Assembly: GCF_004217095.1 (NCBI RefSeq)
Contig: NZ_SHKO01000005.1
Coordinates: 239,545-303,544 of the forward strand
Direction: 5' to 3'
Length of the DNA stretch: 64,000 bases
Source: Advenella incenata
GTDB taxonomy: Bacteria; Pseudomonadota; Gammaproteobacteria; Burkholderiales; Burkholderiaceae_B
Below, piece by piece: positions 26,738-35,603 of this stretch; positions within the stretch are counted from its first letter, which is position 1; each line of letters opens with the position of its first letter. The notes under the pieces were generated by a model. It did not search any database. It was given only the letters and a program-made list of their open reading frames with translations, and was not told the origin of the DNA. The translations under genes were made by a program, and so were the position numbers.

Positions 26738-27445
26738 TCATTTGGCCGCTTCGGCCAATAGCAACGCGACCATCTCGTCCGGCCGATCCAGCATGATGGC
26801 GTGCCCACATGCAATGTCATGGACTGTCCACCGGGGATCCGCTTTCAAGCGCGCATGCGTTTGCACAAACCAATCCCCGCCGTTCTTTGTCGCGAACACG
26901 TAAGTACGATTGGCAACCGGCGCTGAATCTACGCCTGCTTTCACTCCTTGCACGAAGGTAGCCAGCGGCTGCGGTACAGATATTGTGTCGACCCTGACCG
27001 CGTCAGCTTCATTCACGTTAAATACCTCAGATGGAATCGGTGGGATCATTCCGCCATTACGATTTGCCTGCGCCAAAAAAGCCAGCGCGGTTTCTGCGCC
27101 TGTAATATCGATAAGGGACTGTCCATCTGCCGGCGCATAGGCATCAAGATAGAAGAGCGTTCGAATGCGATCTCCAACCTCATGCGCAACGCCGGTGATG
27201 ACCAGTCCACCATACGAATGACCACATAATATGACGTCGGAAAGATCCTCGTACTTCAATACGTTCACAATGTCTTGAATATGGGTGTCCAGGTTGATCG
27301 CTCGGTCAGCCAAGTGAGCCCGCTCTCCGAGACCTGTCAGCGTAGGCGTGTAGACATCGTGACCCGCTTCGCGAAGCTTGCGGGCGACCCTTGCGTAAAC
27401 CCAGCCGCCTTGAAAAGCGCCGTGCACTAAAACGAATTTCGCCAT
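26738..27445 (-). CDS. Alpha/beta hydrolase (salicylate/methyl-ester esterase-like)
   Basis: The 235-residue protein matches the small alpha/beta-hydrolase group that includes plant methyl esterases and bacterial EstC-like enzymes: FVLVHGAFQGGWVY at the N-terminus, CGHSYGG with nucleophile Ser77, and a His in ACGHAIMLDRPDEM near the end. It would hydrolyse a small ester or lactone. It is downstream of the EamA transporter by about 50 bases and likely in its transcript. Confidence 0.88.
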   Translation of the reverse strand: MAKFVLVHGAFQGGWVYARVARKLREAGHDVYTPTLTGLGERAHLADRAINLDTHIQDIVNVLKYEDLSDVILCGHSYGGLVITGVAHEVGDRIRTLFYLDAYAPADGQSLIDITGAETALAFLAQANRNGGMIPPIPSEVFNVNEADAVRVDTISVPQPLATFVQGVKAGVDSAPVANRTYVFATKNGGDWFVQTHARLKADPRWTVHDIACGHAIMLDRPDEMVALLLAEAAK

Positions 27446-27498
27446 GATTGATTCCTATAAATAATATTAAACACGCGCGTGCTGCCCTCTTGCATGAT

Positions 27499-28377
27499 TC
27501 ACTGCGCCTTATTTCTTGTGTGCTGTCCAATAGAAACTGGCCACTGACTGAGCGCAACACCAGAAACACAAATAACGGCACCCAGCATCAGCATTGGGGT
27601 CAACGGTTCATGCCTGAAGGCGACGCCCGCGCCGATCGCGAAGAATGATTGAAGCAAGGCATAGGGTGCGACCCGGGCCATTGAGAACCGGGCAATTAAC
27701 CAGAACCAGGTGATAAATGCGACGATGCCGCCGAGCATGACGGTGAAGGCAAAAGCGAGCCACTCTGAACTTGAAGCGCTTTGAAAAGCGTGCATCTGAT
27801 CGCTCTCCACGATCAGCGAAAGCCCAAGAAGCTGGAACCCCGTGAAAAACGACATCCAGGCAAAAAGCCTCACCGGGTCAAATGGACCGAATTTTTTTGC
27901 AAGCACATTTCCAACTGCCAATCCAATCGCAGAGACCAGGATGAAGAGCATCGGGACCAGGGGGACTTCCAAGCCGGGATCGACAACAGCAAATGCGACA
28001 CCACACAGCGCAACACCAACGCCGAGCATCACGCGAGCAGAAGGCTTTTCGCCGAGCATGGGCCAGGCAAGCATTAGTGTGAACGGCGTCCAAAGCTGGT
28101 TGGCAATCCCGGCAATACCAGCTGGTGCCTGGGTCAGACCGATGAAGGCACCAGCAAAGTTCACGCCCCCCATAAAAAGAGAGATCAAGAAAATCGGCCA
28201 AATCTCAGGCTTTCGAATGCGCCCGACAAAAGGAATGAGAATCGCCGCGATCACTGCGAATCGCAGTCCGGCAAAGAACAGTGGCGGCAGCACTGTGAGC
28301 CCGGACTTGATAACGACATATTGAATGCCCCACAGCAACGGCACAAGCAGCGCTGCCACGATATGAATAACGTTCAT
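27499..28377 (-). CDS. EamA/DMT-family transporter
   Basis: The 292-residue protein has ten predicted membrane helices in two EamA repeats (first near residues 5-130, second 145-280), as in drug/metabolite exporters. The substrate is unknown. A palindrome TAAACCATTCAGTCTA lies directly upstream of the ATG and matches one upstream of the TetR gene at 28438, so this gene and the following esterase are probably its targets. Confidence 0.9.
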   Translation of the reverse strand: MNVIHIVAALLVPLLWGIQYVVIKSGLTVLPPLFFAGLRFAVIAAILIPFVGRIRKPEIWPIFLISLFMGGVNFAGAFIGLTQAPAGIAGIANQLWTPFTLMLAWPMLGEKPSARVMLGVGVALCGVAFAVVDPGLEVPLVPMLFILVSAIGLAVGNVLAKKFGPFDPVRLFAWMSFFTGFQLLGLSLIVESDQMHAFQSASSSEWLAFAFTVMLGGIVAFITWFWLIARFSMARVAPYALLQSFFAIGAGVAFRHEPLTPMLMLGAVICVSGVALSQWPVSIGQHTRNKAQ

Positions 28378-28380
28378 TTA

Positions 28381-28396
28381 TAAACCATTCAGTCTA
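28381..28396. promoter_or_regulatory. TetR operator (NemR-box-like) at the EamA promoter
   Basis: TAAACCATTCAGTCTA is an imperfect 6-4-6 inverted repeat three bases upstream of the EamA start. It agrees with TAGACCGATTAGTCTA at 29066 and with the published NemR box TAGACC-N4-GGTCTA. Confidence 0.65.
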
Positions 28397-28437
28397 AAAT
28401 TAATAAAAAAAATACCTCACACCCAAATCTTTAGTGA

Positions 28438-29061
28438 TCAGGCTGCGAGGCTGCGAATAAGTACTTGTACGGCGGCTCGTGCGCTTTGGGGCTCAACCTC
28501 GATTTTGCGAACAACACGCAAGCCCTCCAGAAAGCAAACCAGCATGTGAGCAGTCGCGGCTGGGTCGACACGCTGGACCACACTGCCCTCTTCTTGGGCA
28601 CGGACCAAGGTCTTGAGCAAACGCGCCTGCATCGCCCCAAAAAAACGAGCGACTCGCTGCGAAATTTCCTCATCCCAGGCCGCAAGTTCCATGGCAGTCG
28701 CCACCACCAGGCAGCCGCGCTGGCCAGCCGCGCCGTCGGTACGCGCAACGTAGCCGTCCATGCATGCCTTGAGTCCCTCCAGGGCATTGCGACCAGAAGC
28801 AAGCTCTTGGTCCAGACGATCGAGCGCCTGGCTGATGTAGCGATCAAGAGCCAGAAGAAAGAGACCGTGCTTGTCGCCAAAGGCGGCGTACAGGCTCCCG
28901 CGGGATAGCTTGGTCGCCCCCATGAGATCCGGTAAGGAGGTGCCTTGATAGCCCTTTGTCCAGAAAATCTGCATGGCTTGTTCGATCGCCTGGTCAGGAT
29001 TGAACTCGCGAGGGCGTCCTCTCTGTCGGTCGGATACAGTGTTTGTGTTGATCATTTTCAA
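28438..29061 (-). CDS. TetR/AcrR-family transcriptional regulator
   Basis: The 207-residue protein has a TetR helix-turn-helix (AIEQAMQIFWTKGYQGTSLPDLMGATKLSRGSLYAAFGDKHGLFLLAL) preceded by RGRPREF and followed by a C-terminal TetR_C domain. It contains Cys107 in the ligand domain region (RGCLVVATAMELA), a pattern seen in electrophile-sensing NemR-type proteins, though sensing is only inference. NemR-like boxes precede this gene and the downstream EamA gene. Confidence 0.9.
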   Translation of the reverse strand: MKMINTNTVSDRQRGRPREFNPDQAIEQAMQIFWTKGYQGTSLPDLMGATKLSRGSLYAAFGDKHGLFLLALDRYISQALDRLDQELASGRNALEGLKACMDGYVARTDGAAGQRGCLVVATAMELAAWDEEISQRVARFFGAMQARLLKTLVRAQEEGSVVQRVDPAATAHMLVCFLEGLRVVRKIEVEPQSARAAVQVLIRSLAA

Positions 29062-29065
29062 ATTA

Positions 29066-29081
29066 TAGACCGATTAGTCTA
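29066..29081. promoter_or_regulatory. TetR operator (NemR-box-like) at the TetR promoter
   Basis: TAGACCGATTAGTCTA starts five bases upstream of the TetR start codon and has TAGAC/GTCTA half-sites. It is the stronger of the two boxes for this regulator. Confidence 0.7.
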
Positions 29082-29265
29082 AAAATGTAAAGAAAATATC
29101 GAAAGCTGGCATCTATTCATGGCGTAGAGGCGTGTGGCACGCGTACGCAGATGGTTTTGTCAACGTGACTAGCGCGTGGCCCAAGAGCAACCCTAGCCTA
29201 GTCACACAGTTGGTGAGTTCCCCGCAATCCTGCCAACAACTTGGTGTCACACCGGCTCGCACCCA

Positions 29266-30213
29266 CTAATGGGCCACTGCAACCGCCTCAAGTTGAGCGG
29301 GAGCCATAAGGGCAAAGGCGGAGCGCATTTCGCGCGCCTCTTCTCCAGGACTGCGACCGAAGAATCTCTTGAACTCGCGGTTAAACTGCGATGCACTCTC
29401 GTAGCCAACCCTTACCGCGGCGCCCGCCGCAGTGACATTGTCCCGTATCATCATTAGCCGCGCATAGTGCAATCGCACTGATTTAATGTACTGAATGGGC
29501 GAGGTAGCAGTAACCGCCTTGAAGTGGACATGAAAGGCTGGGGTGCTCAATCCTGCTTCGCTCGCCAGCGAGCCCACGTCCAGCGGCTGAGCGTAATCGC
29601 TGTGGATGTGCCGCAGGACGCGGGCAATGCGCCCGAAGTTGCCATGGCTGGCCAGCGCCGCCCTAACGGCCCCACCCTGCTCGCCGAGCAGGACACGGAA
29701 GCATAGTTCACGCACGATAGCTGGTCCCAGCACCCGGGCCTCGAGCGGTGAGCGTAGGGCACGAAGCAGGCGCACAGTAGTATCGGCCAGTGTAGCGTCC
29801 AACTCTGTGGAGACGATCCCAGCGGGTGAACTGATCGAGGCGGGAGCATATTGATCCACATCGATGATCAAGCCAGCCACGGCAGTCATGTCTAACCGCA
29901 CCGATACCGCCAGCAGGGGTTCTTCCGGGCTGGCATCGGTCTCGGTCGAGAACGGCAGCGGTACCGATAGCACCAGATAATGCAGCGGGTCGTAATGGTA
30001 GATGCGATTAGCCAGGTAGCCGCGCTTATGCCCCTGGCAGACAATCACGATACTTGGTTCGTAAAGTACAGGCGTGCGGCCCAGGGGTCGGTCGGCCCGC
30101 ATCAGCCGCACGCCATCGAGCAATGATCGGGTATGGCCTTCGTGCGGAGCCAGTTGTTGGATCAGAGTGACCATTTCACGCTGTCGCGACGTATCCGGCG
30201 GGTGACCATGCAT
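29266..30213 (-). CDS. AraC-family transcriptional regulator (AraC_N type)
   Basis: The 315-residue protein has an N-terminal cupin-like AraC_N domain (PSIVIVCQGHKRGYLANRIYHYDPLHYLVLSVPLPF) and two C-terminal helix-turn-helix motifs (LDVGSLASEAGLSTPAFHVHFKAVTATSPIQYIKSVRLHYAR, VGYESASQFNREFKRFFGRSP). It is divergent from an SDR gene 170 bases away, a common pairing in which this type of regulator activates the SDR. Confidence 0.92.
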   Translation of the reverse strand: MHGHPPDTSRQREMVTLIQQLAPHEGHTRSLLDGVRLMRADRPLGRTPVLYEPSIVIVCQGHKRGYLANRIYHYDPLHYLVLSVPLPFSTETDASPEEPLLAVSVRLDMTAVAGLIIDVDQYAPASISSPAGIVSTELDATLADTTVRLLRALRSPLEARVLGPAIVRELCFRVLLGEQGGAVRAALASHGNFGRIARVLRHIHSDYAQPLDVGSLASEAGLSTPAFHVHFKAVTATSPIQYIKSVRLHYARLMMIRDNVTAAGAAVRVGYESASQFNREFKRFFGRSPGEEAREMRSAFALMAPAQLEAVAVAH

Positions 30214-30383
30214 AATTGATATTCCAACGAATTATATAAAAATCATATTTTTTATTTAAATAATATTCAAATAATAATCATATAAATAGAAATAGGCAAT
30301 CACGCAAGAGCTTTTCGCCTAGTCCGAGCAGCTCGGCAATTCTACAATTTCTTCTGGTCTTTACAATCATCAGGAGAACATCC

Positions 30384-31241
30384 ATGCAACAACAAAAATC
30401 GAATACCAAGGTCTGGTTCATTACTGGCGCCGCCCGCGGTATCGGCCTGTCGCTTGCCCGCCAGGCGCTGGCGCAGGGTGATGCCGTGGCCGCCACCTCG
30501 CGCACGCTCGACAGCTTATACCAGGCACTGGGCAAAGACAGCGCACAGTTACTGGCGTTAGAGGTAGATCTTGTGAGCGAGGCGAGCGTACAGGCAGCCA
30601 TCGAAAAAACCATTGCCACCTTCGGGCGCATCGACCGCGTAGTGAACAATGCCGGCTATGGCCAGCAAGGTACGATCGAGGCGCTGACCGATGTCGAGCT
30701 GCGTCGCAATTTTGACATTAACGTGTTCGCACCATTAAATGTGCTGCGCCATGCCTTGCCGCATCTGCGCCGACAGCGCAGCGGTCATCTCTTTAACGTG
30801 GCCTCCATCGTCGGCTTTCAGGGCGGTTACGCTGGATGGGGAAGCTATGTCTCCAGCAAGTTCGCGCTGGCAGGTTTGACCGAAACCCTGGCTGCCGAAG
30901 TTGCCGAGCTGGGCATCAAGGCGACCGTTGTCTATCCTGGCCCGGTGCGCACGGGATTTTTGTCAAAGAATACGCTGGCCGTGGCACAGCGTTCAATTGC
31001 CGAGTACGCCGAGGCGCAAGCCTCGCTTGATCTGCATCTGAACGGTCTGGATGGCAAGCAGGCGGGTGATCCGGAGAAAGTGGCATCGCTGATCCTGCAA
31101 GCAGCCAATGCTGCCAAACCGCCGGTGCATCTGTTTGCGGGCAAGATCGCCACCATGCTAGTCGAGCAGAAGATGCAGGCGCTACGTCATGATCTGGATA
31201 CGTGGCGAGAGGCCTCGGACGCGACTGATTTCATCGACTGA
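30384..31241 (+). CDS. Short-chain dehydrogenase/reductase
   Basis: The 285-residue SDR has the cofactor motif FITGAARGIGLSLARQAL, the NNAGYG segment and the active-site Ser...Tyr...Lys (FNVASIVGFQGGYAGWGSYVSSKFA). It belongs to the classical group often listed as oxidoreductases of unknown substrate. AGGAG precedes the ATG. It is divergent from the AraC regulator and has no gene behind it on the same strand; 31242-31475 appears empty. Confidence 0.9.
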   Translation: MQQQKSNTKVWFITGAARGIGLSLARQALAQGDAVAATSRTLDSLYQALGKDSAQLLALEVDLVSEASVQAAIEKTIATFGRIDRVVNNAGYGQQGTIEALTDVELRRNFDINVFAPLNVLRHALPHLRRQRSGHLFNVASIVGFQGGYAGWGSYVSSKFALAGLTETLAAEVAELGIKATVVYPGPVRTGFLSKNTLAVAQRSIAEYAEAQASLDLHLNGLDGKQAGDPEKVASLILQAANAAKPPVHLFAGKIATMLVEQKMQALRHDLDTWREASDATDFID

Positions 31242-31475
31242 TTCTCTGTTGTATATACCGTGTGGCGATTCGCCATGCGGCCTTCGCAGCCCGGCAAAAC
31301 GCTTATGCCATGTTTGACATAGTCCGAACCAGCCACGGGAAATATTGACTCCATGGTTATTTCCCAGGGCTTGTCTTCGACACAAAATACGGCTAAGCAC
31401 CGCTAAGTACACTGATAAAGCACTTTCAGTATCACGCTATTGCCAACAATCAAAATTGAGCATCGCTATATGAAT

Positions 31476-32252
31476 TCAGATGCCCGCATACCATTCGTAG
31501 CCACGGTCCTCCCAGTAGCCGCCCCGCCCTCCCCACAGTGTGTCGAACGCGGAGACCACCTCAATGCGCATCAAGTATTTAGCATGCTTATAACCAAGTT
31601 GCCTTTCGACACGAAGTCGCAAAGGGGCACCGTGCGCTACCGGCAGAGGCTTGCCATTCATGCCATAGGCAAGAATGGTCTGAGGGTGATACGCATCCAT
31701 AAGATCGATGCTCTCGTAGTAGCGCCCGCTGCCATCGAAGGTGACTTCCAGCTCGTCTGCGCAATGGAATACCACATAGCGCGCGCCCGGCTTCAACTGC
31801 GCCAGATCAAGAATCCGCCCAAGGGGTACGCCCTGCCATTGTCCGATCGCACTCCATCCCTCGACACAGTCGTGTCGGGTGATTTGCGTGCGCGCCGGCA
31901 GGCGCTTCAATTGGTCAAGCGACAGGCTAAGCGGCCGATTTACCAGGCCGTCCACCTGCAGGCGCCAATCGACAAAGCCCTGTTCAAGCAGGCGCGCGTA
32001 CTCTTCGGAATCGGGCAATTGTGTGCCATTGGCACGAAACACCGGCGAAAGATCAGACGTACTATATTCTTGCGCCAGTGTCTTTCGGTCCAGCAGCAGT
32101 CGCTGGCTGCCCATGGTCAGTTTCTCGGTCTGGCGTAACACGTGTCCAAAACCGGCGCTTTGCGTCAGACGATCACATCCTGCCAGCATGGAGACGCCAA
32201 CGCCAGACAACAGACCGGTCAGAATCCGGCGGCGAGAGAACCTCTGCATCAT
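31476..32252 (-). CDS. Molybdopterin-dependent oxidoreductase, Tat-exported lipoprotein
   Basis: The 258-residue protein has a sulfite-oxidase-type molybdopterin domain. Cys129 in TRHDCVEGW is the expected molybdenum ligand, and TFDGSGRYYESIDL and PVAHGAPLRLRVERQLGYK complete the fold. The N-terminus has a twin-arginine motif (SRRRIL) and then LAGC, so the mature protein should be a folded, Tat-exported lipoprotein starting at Cys26. Its ATG overlaps the stop of the cytochrome b gene, which is the likely electron partner. It resembles the MsrP/YedY group; the substrate is unknown. Confidence 0.88.
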   Translation of the reverse strand: MMQRFSRRRILTGLLSGVGVSMLAGCDRLTQSAGFGHVLRQTEKLTMGSQRLLLDRKTLAQEYSTSDLSPVFRANGTQLPDSEEYARLLEQGFVDWRLQVDGLVNRPLSLSLDQLKRLPARTQITRHDCVEGWSAIGQWQGVPLGRILDLAQLKPGARYVVFHCADELEVTFDGSGRYYESIDLMDAYHPQTILAYGMNGKPLPVAHGAPLRLRVERQLGYKHAKYLMRIEVVSAFDTLWGGRGGYWEDRGYEWYAGI

Positions 32253-33115
32253 TTTGTATCTCCTGAATGATCGATAACATAACGCCCGCTAATCATCGAG
32301 CGAAGGTTATTCCAGAAACCTGACAGGACAACCATCAGTACGTGAACCACTACAAACAGGACAAGCGAGGACGCAGTCAGAAAATGCAGTGTTCGCGCAG
32401 AGGGGCGCCCGCCAAACAGATCAGGCAGGAATGGAAAAACCGCGTTTAAACCAGGCGACATCGTCAGTCCTGTCAGGACCATCAGCGGCAGCAATACTAG
32501 CGCCACCAGCAGATAGGTCATCTTCTGCAGACTGTTGTAGCGCCGCGCGTGCTCGCCTTTGGCGAAACGAAGGCGCGCATGGTCTACCACTTCTCGCCAT
32601 ACGTGCCGCCACCCCAGTTGATCCCGGTTCGGCAACAGATCCCGGCGAATATGGCCTCGCCATAATCCGTGTGCCAGGTACACAAAACCATTGATGAGCA
32701 ACAACCAGGCAAAGAGGAAGTGCCAATTTCTGCCCGCCCCCAGGTCGTGGTAGGAAGGAATCGTGAGCCAGGAAGGAAATGCCTTTTCTGTGACCGCATC
32801 GCCTTCACGGGAGACGCCAAGAATACCGGTCGTCTCGATGTTCAGCGGGCCAATCTGAAAAAATCCTTTCAGTCTGTCGCCATGCTGTTCAGATCCAATG
32901 GCAATAAATGCCTTATCCGAATCAGCACCGTATTGCCCCCAATACAGCCTGGGGTGTGCATTGAAAATTTGTAGCCCGCTCATTAGCAGGACAGAAAAGC
33001 ACAGTACATTTACCCAATGGGTCATACGGACGACCCCCGAATGCCGCCGCACAGACTGGCGGGAACCTGCAGGTGCACGTGATGCTGGCAGGCGTTTCAG
33101 TTTAGGATTATCCAT
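32249..33115 (-). CDS. Cytochrome b561/hydrogenase-type cytochrome b membrane protein
   Basis: The 288-residue protein has four main membrane helices with paired histidines suited to b-type heme (RMTHWVNVLCFSVLLMSG, NWHFLFAWLLLINGFVYLAHG, the third helix after KMTYLLVALV, and LHFLTASSLVLFVVVHVLM). It matches the Ni/Fe-hydrogenase and formate-dehydrogenase cytochrome b family. It would move electrons between quinones and the molybdopterin enzyme encoded immediately downstream. Confidence 0.88.
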   Translation of the reverse strand: MDNPKLKRLPASRAPAGSRQSVRRHSGVVRMTHWVNVLCFSVLLMSGLQIFNAHPRLYWGQYGADSDKAFIAIGSEQHGDRLKGFFQIGPLNIETTGILGVSREGDAVTEKAFPSWLTIPSYHDLGAGRNWHFLFAWLLLINGFVYLAHGLWRGHIRRDLLPNRDQLGWRHVWREVVDHARLRFAKGEHARRYNSLQKMTYLLVALVLLPLMVLTGLTMSPGLNAVFPFLPDLFGGRPSARTLHFLTASSLVLFVVVHVLMVVLSGFWNNLRSMISGRYVIDHSGDTK

Positions 33116-33133
33116 ATGAACACTCGTCCCCCA

Positions 33134-33769
33134 TTACATAGGAGGGACGACTCCATCTTTACCCACGATCAGTTGGCCGGCTGACAGGGTACCGTCGGCA
33201 CCCTTCTGAGCAGGGATGAAAACAACGGTGCCGGGTTTGACATCATCCTGCGTTGCTTGCGCAAGCGTAACAACCGGGGTACCCTCAGGAACAGAAATTT
33301 TCTTTTCTTTGCCATGATAGTTAAGCGTGACAACGCTACCATCTACTGATTTGACCGAATCGCCTACCGTGGCGTTGGTCATCGTGCTGTTAGGTTTCAA
33401 GTCCCAACCGTAACTGCCCTCTCCCGTCCCTTTGAGCGCAGGCGGGAAAATCAAGACCTCCAGGGCGCCATCACCGCCGGCAGACTTGGGAAGCGATGCG
33501 ATACCGACAAAATCACCGGACTTGATATCGCTGAAACTGGCTTTTTTTACTGCTGAGGCCATCCAGCCGTCCTTGAGCTTGACATTGATATCCTGACCAT
33601 CACGTGATTTCACTTGCAACTGGTCACCCGCCAGCGCGACGACGGTGCCTCGTACACGAACCCCCTGTTCAGCCGCACTGGCGGCAGAGGCGGCGGTCAA
33701 ACCGCCGGTCACAAGCACTGCCGTTGTCAGGCCGGTTGCGAAAAAATGGCGAAGTCGTAAAACAGACAT
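33134..33769 (-). CDS. Exported beta-rich protein of DUF5666 type
   Basis: The 211-residue protein has a signal peptide (to about ASAASAAEQG) and repeated short beta modules: VRGTVVALAGDQLQVKSRDGQDINVKLKDG and VGDSVKSVDGSVVTLNYHGKEKKISVPEGTPVV. These look like the small OB-like units of DUF5666 proteins, of unknown function. AAGGAG precedes the ATG at 33769; the longer frame has no ribosome site. It lies just upstream of the cytochrome b gene and may be a periplasmic partner of the redox pair. Confidence 0.78.
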   Translation of the reverse strand: MSVLRLRHFFATGLTTAVLVTGGLTAASAASAAEQGVRVRGTVVALAGDQLQVKSRDGQDINVKLKDGWMASAVKKASFSDIKSGDFVGIASLPKSAGGDGALEVLIFPPALKGTGEGSYGWDLKPNSTMTNATVGDSVKSVDGSVVTLNYHGKEKKISVPEGTPVVTLAQATQDDVKPGTVVFIPAQKGADGTLSAGQLIVGKDGVVPPM

Positions 33770-33888
33770 GGTAAATCTCCTTGGCGATAGAAATATCGCA
33801 CTGTAAATAATGGGCGCATAAGCTAAGAAAAGGACCGAAAGCTGCGCCTTGAAAGCTTTCGAAAGTAAATAGCGAAAAAGGTGTCTGA

Positions 33889-34392
33889 CTAAACGGGACC
33901 GGGGCCCCTGTGCTGCGTGCGCGTCCACCAGCTCTGCAACGCGAATCCCACGACAAAGAGAATGGTCCAGGCAGCCAATGCGCCGCGCACCGCCGGGGAT
34001 TCGGGTCCCGCTGCCAGCGGATGCGCGACAGGCAGGCGTGTCAGGGTTTCATTGATTCCTGGCACCATCAGCAGAAAGAAACTGAATGTGAGACCAAACT
34101 GGAATAGATAGGGCCGCAAGCGTCCCAGAAAGGACACTCGCGATACGTATAGCGCGCCGCTCGCGGCCAAAAGTGCCAGGATGCCCAGCGCATGACCGAC
34201 GTTAAAGCCACCGCTGCTCGATAGCCCAAATGAAGTCAACACGGCCAGCACCAGACCGATGAGATAAATCTTGCCCGCAGGCACTGTGTTGTCAATTTTG
34301 CGGTAGCGGGCAAAGCTGTAGACGCCGGCGATGAGCGGGATGAGGCTGATAATGGTATGGCCTGCGCCCAAGGCGGAAATAGGATGAGGCAT
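33889..34392 (-). CDS. Conserved membrane protein of unknown function
   Basis: The 167-residue protein has four to five hydrophobic helices (GHTIISLIPLIAGVYSFARY, IYLIGLVLAVLTSFGLS, HALGILALLAASGALYVS, FQFGLTFSFFLLMVPG, AAWTILFVVGFALQSW). I do not recognise the family. AGGAG precedes the ATG. It is the first gene of the group running to the molybdopterin enzyme, although 119 bases separate it from the next one. Confidence 0.78.
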   Translation of the reverse strand: MPHPISALGAGHTIISLIPLIAGVYSFARYRKIDNTVPAGKIYLIGLVLAVLTSFGLSSSGGFNVGHALGILALLAASGALYVSRVSFLGRLRPYLFQFGLTFSFFLLMVPGINETLTRLPVAHPLAAGPESPAVRGALAAWTILFVVGFALQSWWTRTQHRGPGPV

Positions 34393-34550
34393 GAAATGAA
34401 AACTCCTAGAAAAGATTGCTTGGGCTTGGTCGGCTTACTACCAACGATGCCAGTCCGATGAATAAACAGATACGGCTGTCAGGCTGCGCGCCGACTTACT
34501 TTTGGATCAATCTACTAATAAAAACTGACTAATAAACAGCTGAAAAATAA

Positions 34551-34572
34551 CAACCAACTAGTTGATAGGTTG
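34551..34572. promoter_or_regulatory. Putative TetR operator upstream of the membrane-protein/cytochrome group
   Basis: A perfect palindrome CAACTAGTTG (34555-34564) sits inside an outer CAACC/GGTTG repeat. A related sequence, read on the other strand as CAACCAACTAGTAGA, lies at 35290-35307 upstream of the TetR gene. The pairing suggests this TetR protein controls both itself and the redox operon. Confidence 0.6.
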
Positions 34573-34617
34573 CTTGGATAAAAAATTATCCACTCATCTG
34601 TTCACAATACAAACAGA

Positions 34618-35205
34618 TCAGGTCAATGGGGTCAGTTGGCTGATCGCCGTGCGCGAAACGGCTTCGAATGCCTCGGGGCTTTTCAAGGCCCGTGCCGTCA
34701 GCATCGCGCCATGTATGCAGGACATAAAGGTTTGCGCCTCAACAAAAGCGCTATCACGCAAATGAAACTTTCCCTGCGCCACTCCTGTCTCCAGCACGGC
34801 TTGCAGCCAGGCGGTCAGGTCTTCAAAATACCGCTGAACCTCGATGGCAACCTCTCGCGGGAGCATGGGCAATTCTGCGCCCAGCATGGCGCAGATGCAT
34901 ATAGGCAATTGACCGTCACGAATACAACCGGCCCAGTAATCAGTGTAGGCCTTCAGGCGCGCCGGCGCATCACTGACATGCTGATCAAGAGCGGCCAGCC
35001 CTTCCCGTGACTGTTCGCGGTGCCGCAGGACAACCGCATGCACCAGATCGGCCTTGCTCGGGAAGTGATGATGGATGCTGGCTTTACCGATATGCACGCG
35101 CTCGGAGATATCGGCATAGCTAAAGCCGTTGTAGCCGCCTGCGGCGATCAACTGCTTCGTGTGCTCGATAATTTCAATTGCCCTGGGGGAAAGTTCTACA
35201 CTCAT
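34618..35205 (-). CDS. TetR/AcrR-family transcriptional regulator
   Basis: The 195-residue protein has a TetR helix-turn-helix (IIEHTKQLIAAGGYNGFSYADISERVHIGKASIHHHFPSKADLVHAVV) and a helical C-terminal domain with Cys residues at ICICAMLGAEL. It is upstream of the membrane/cytochrome b/molybdopterin gene group on the same strand. Palindromes containing ACTAGT precede both this gene and that group. Confidence 0.9.
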   Translation of the reverse strand: MSVELSPRAIEIIEHTKQLIAAGGYNGFSYADISERVHIGKASIHHHFPSKADLVHAVVLRHREQSREGLAALDQHVSDAPARLKAYTDYWAGCIRDGQLPICICAMLGAELPMLPREVAIEVQRYFEDLTAWLQAVLETGVAQGKFHLRDSAFVEAQTFMSCIHGAMLTARALKSPEAFEAVSRTAISQLTPLT

Positions 35206-35289
35206 AATGAATTCTATTAAGTTGGCGTCCAGACATATACTGACTGCAGGACACTAAAATCGTTTCTCAGCGATGACGTTAAAACCATT

Positions 35290-35307
35290 CTACTAGTTGG
35301 TTGGTTG
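35290..35307. promoter_or_regulatory. Putative TetR operator upstream of the TetR gene
   Basis: CTACTAGTTGGTTGGTTG lies about 85 bases upstream of the TetR start. Its reverse complement shares CAACCAACTAGT with 34551-34562. The rest of 35206-35544 shows no gene. Confidence 0.5.
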
Positions 35308-35544
35308 TATGTCAAGCATGCACCCAATTAATTGCCAGTCAGCCTGCCCCGGGGTTGGCCGGATCATTCCCGCCCCTGGCTTCAAGACTCAACGGCGCGC
35401 ACGCGCACCGGTGTGACGACGGCGCAACGTGGACCGTCCGCCATCACCGCTGGCTCTTCCAGAGAAGCGAAGACTGCTTTGATCGCTGCTTCGTCTCGGA
35501 CGACACATTCACAAGGAGCGCTCTGATACCCGAGAGATAATGCC

Positions 35545-35577
35545 AAAACGCCGGCTTAAGCATTCGCTCAAGCCGGC
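35545..35577 (-). terminator. Rho-independent terminator after the alkene reductase gene
   Basis: On the minus strand an 8-base stem GCCGGCTT/AAGCCGGC (35550-35577) with a 12-base loop is followed by C and then TTTT. It lies 27 bases after the stop of the old-yellow-enzyme gene. Confidence 0.75.
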
Positions 35578-35603
35578 TGCGGTGAGCTGGCAACAAAGGA
35601 AAG

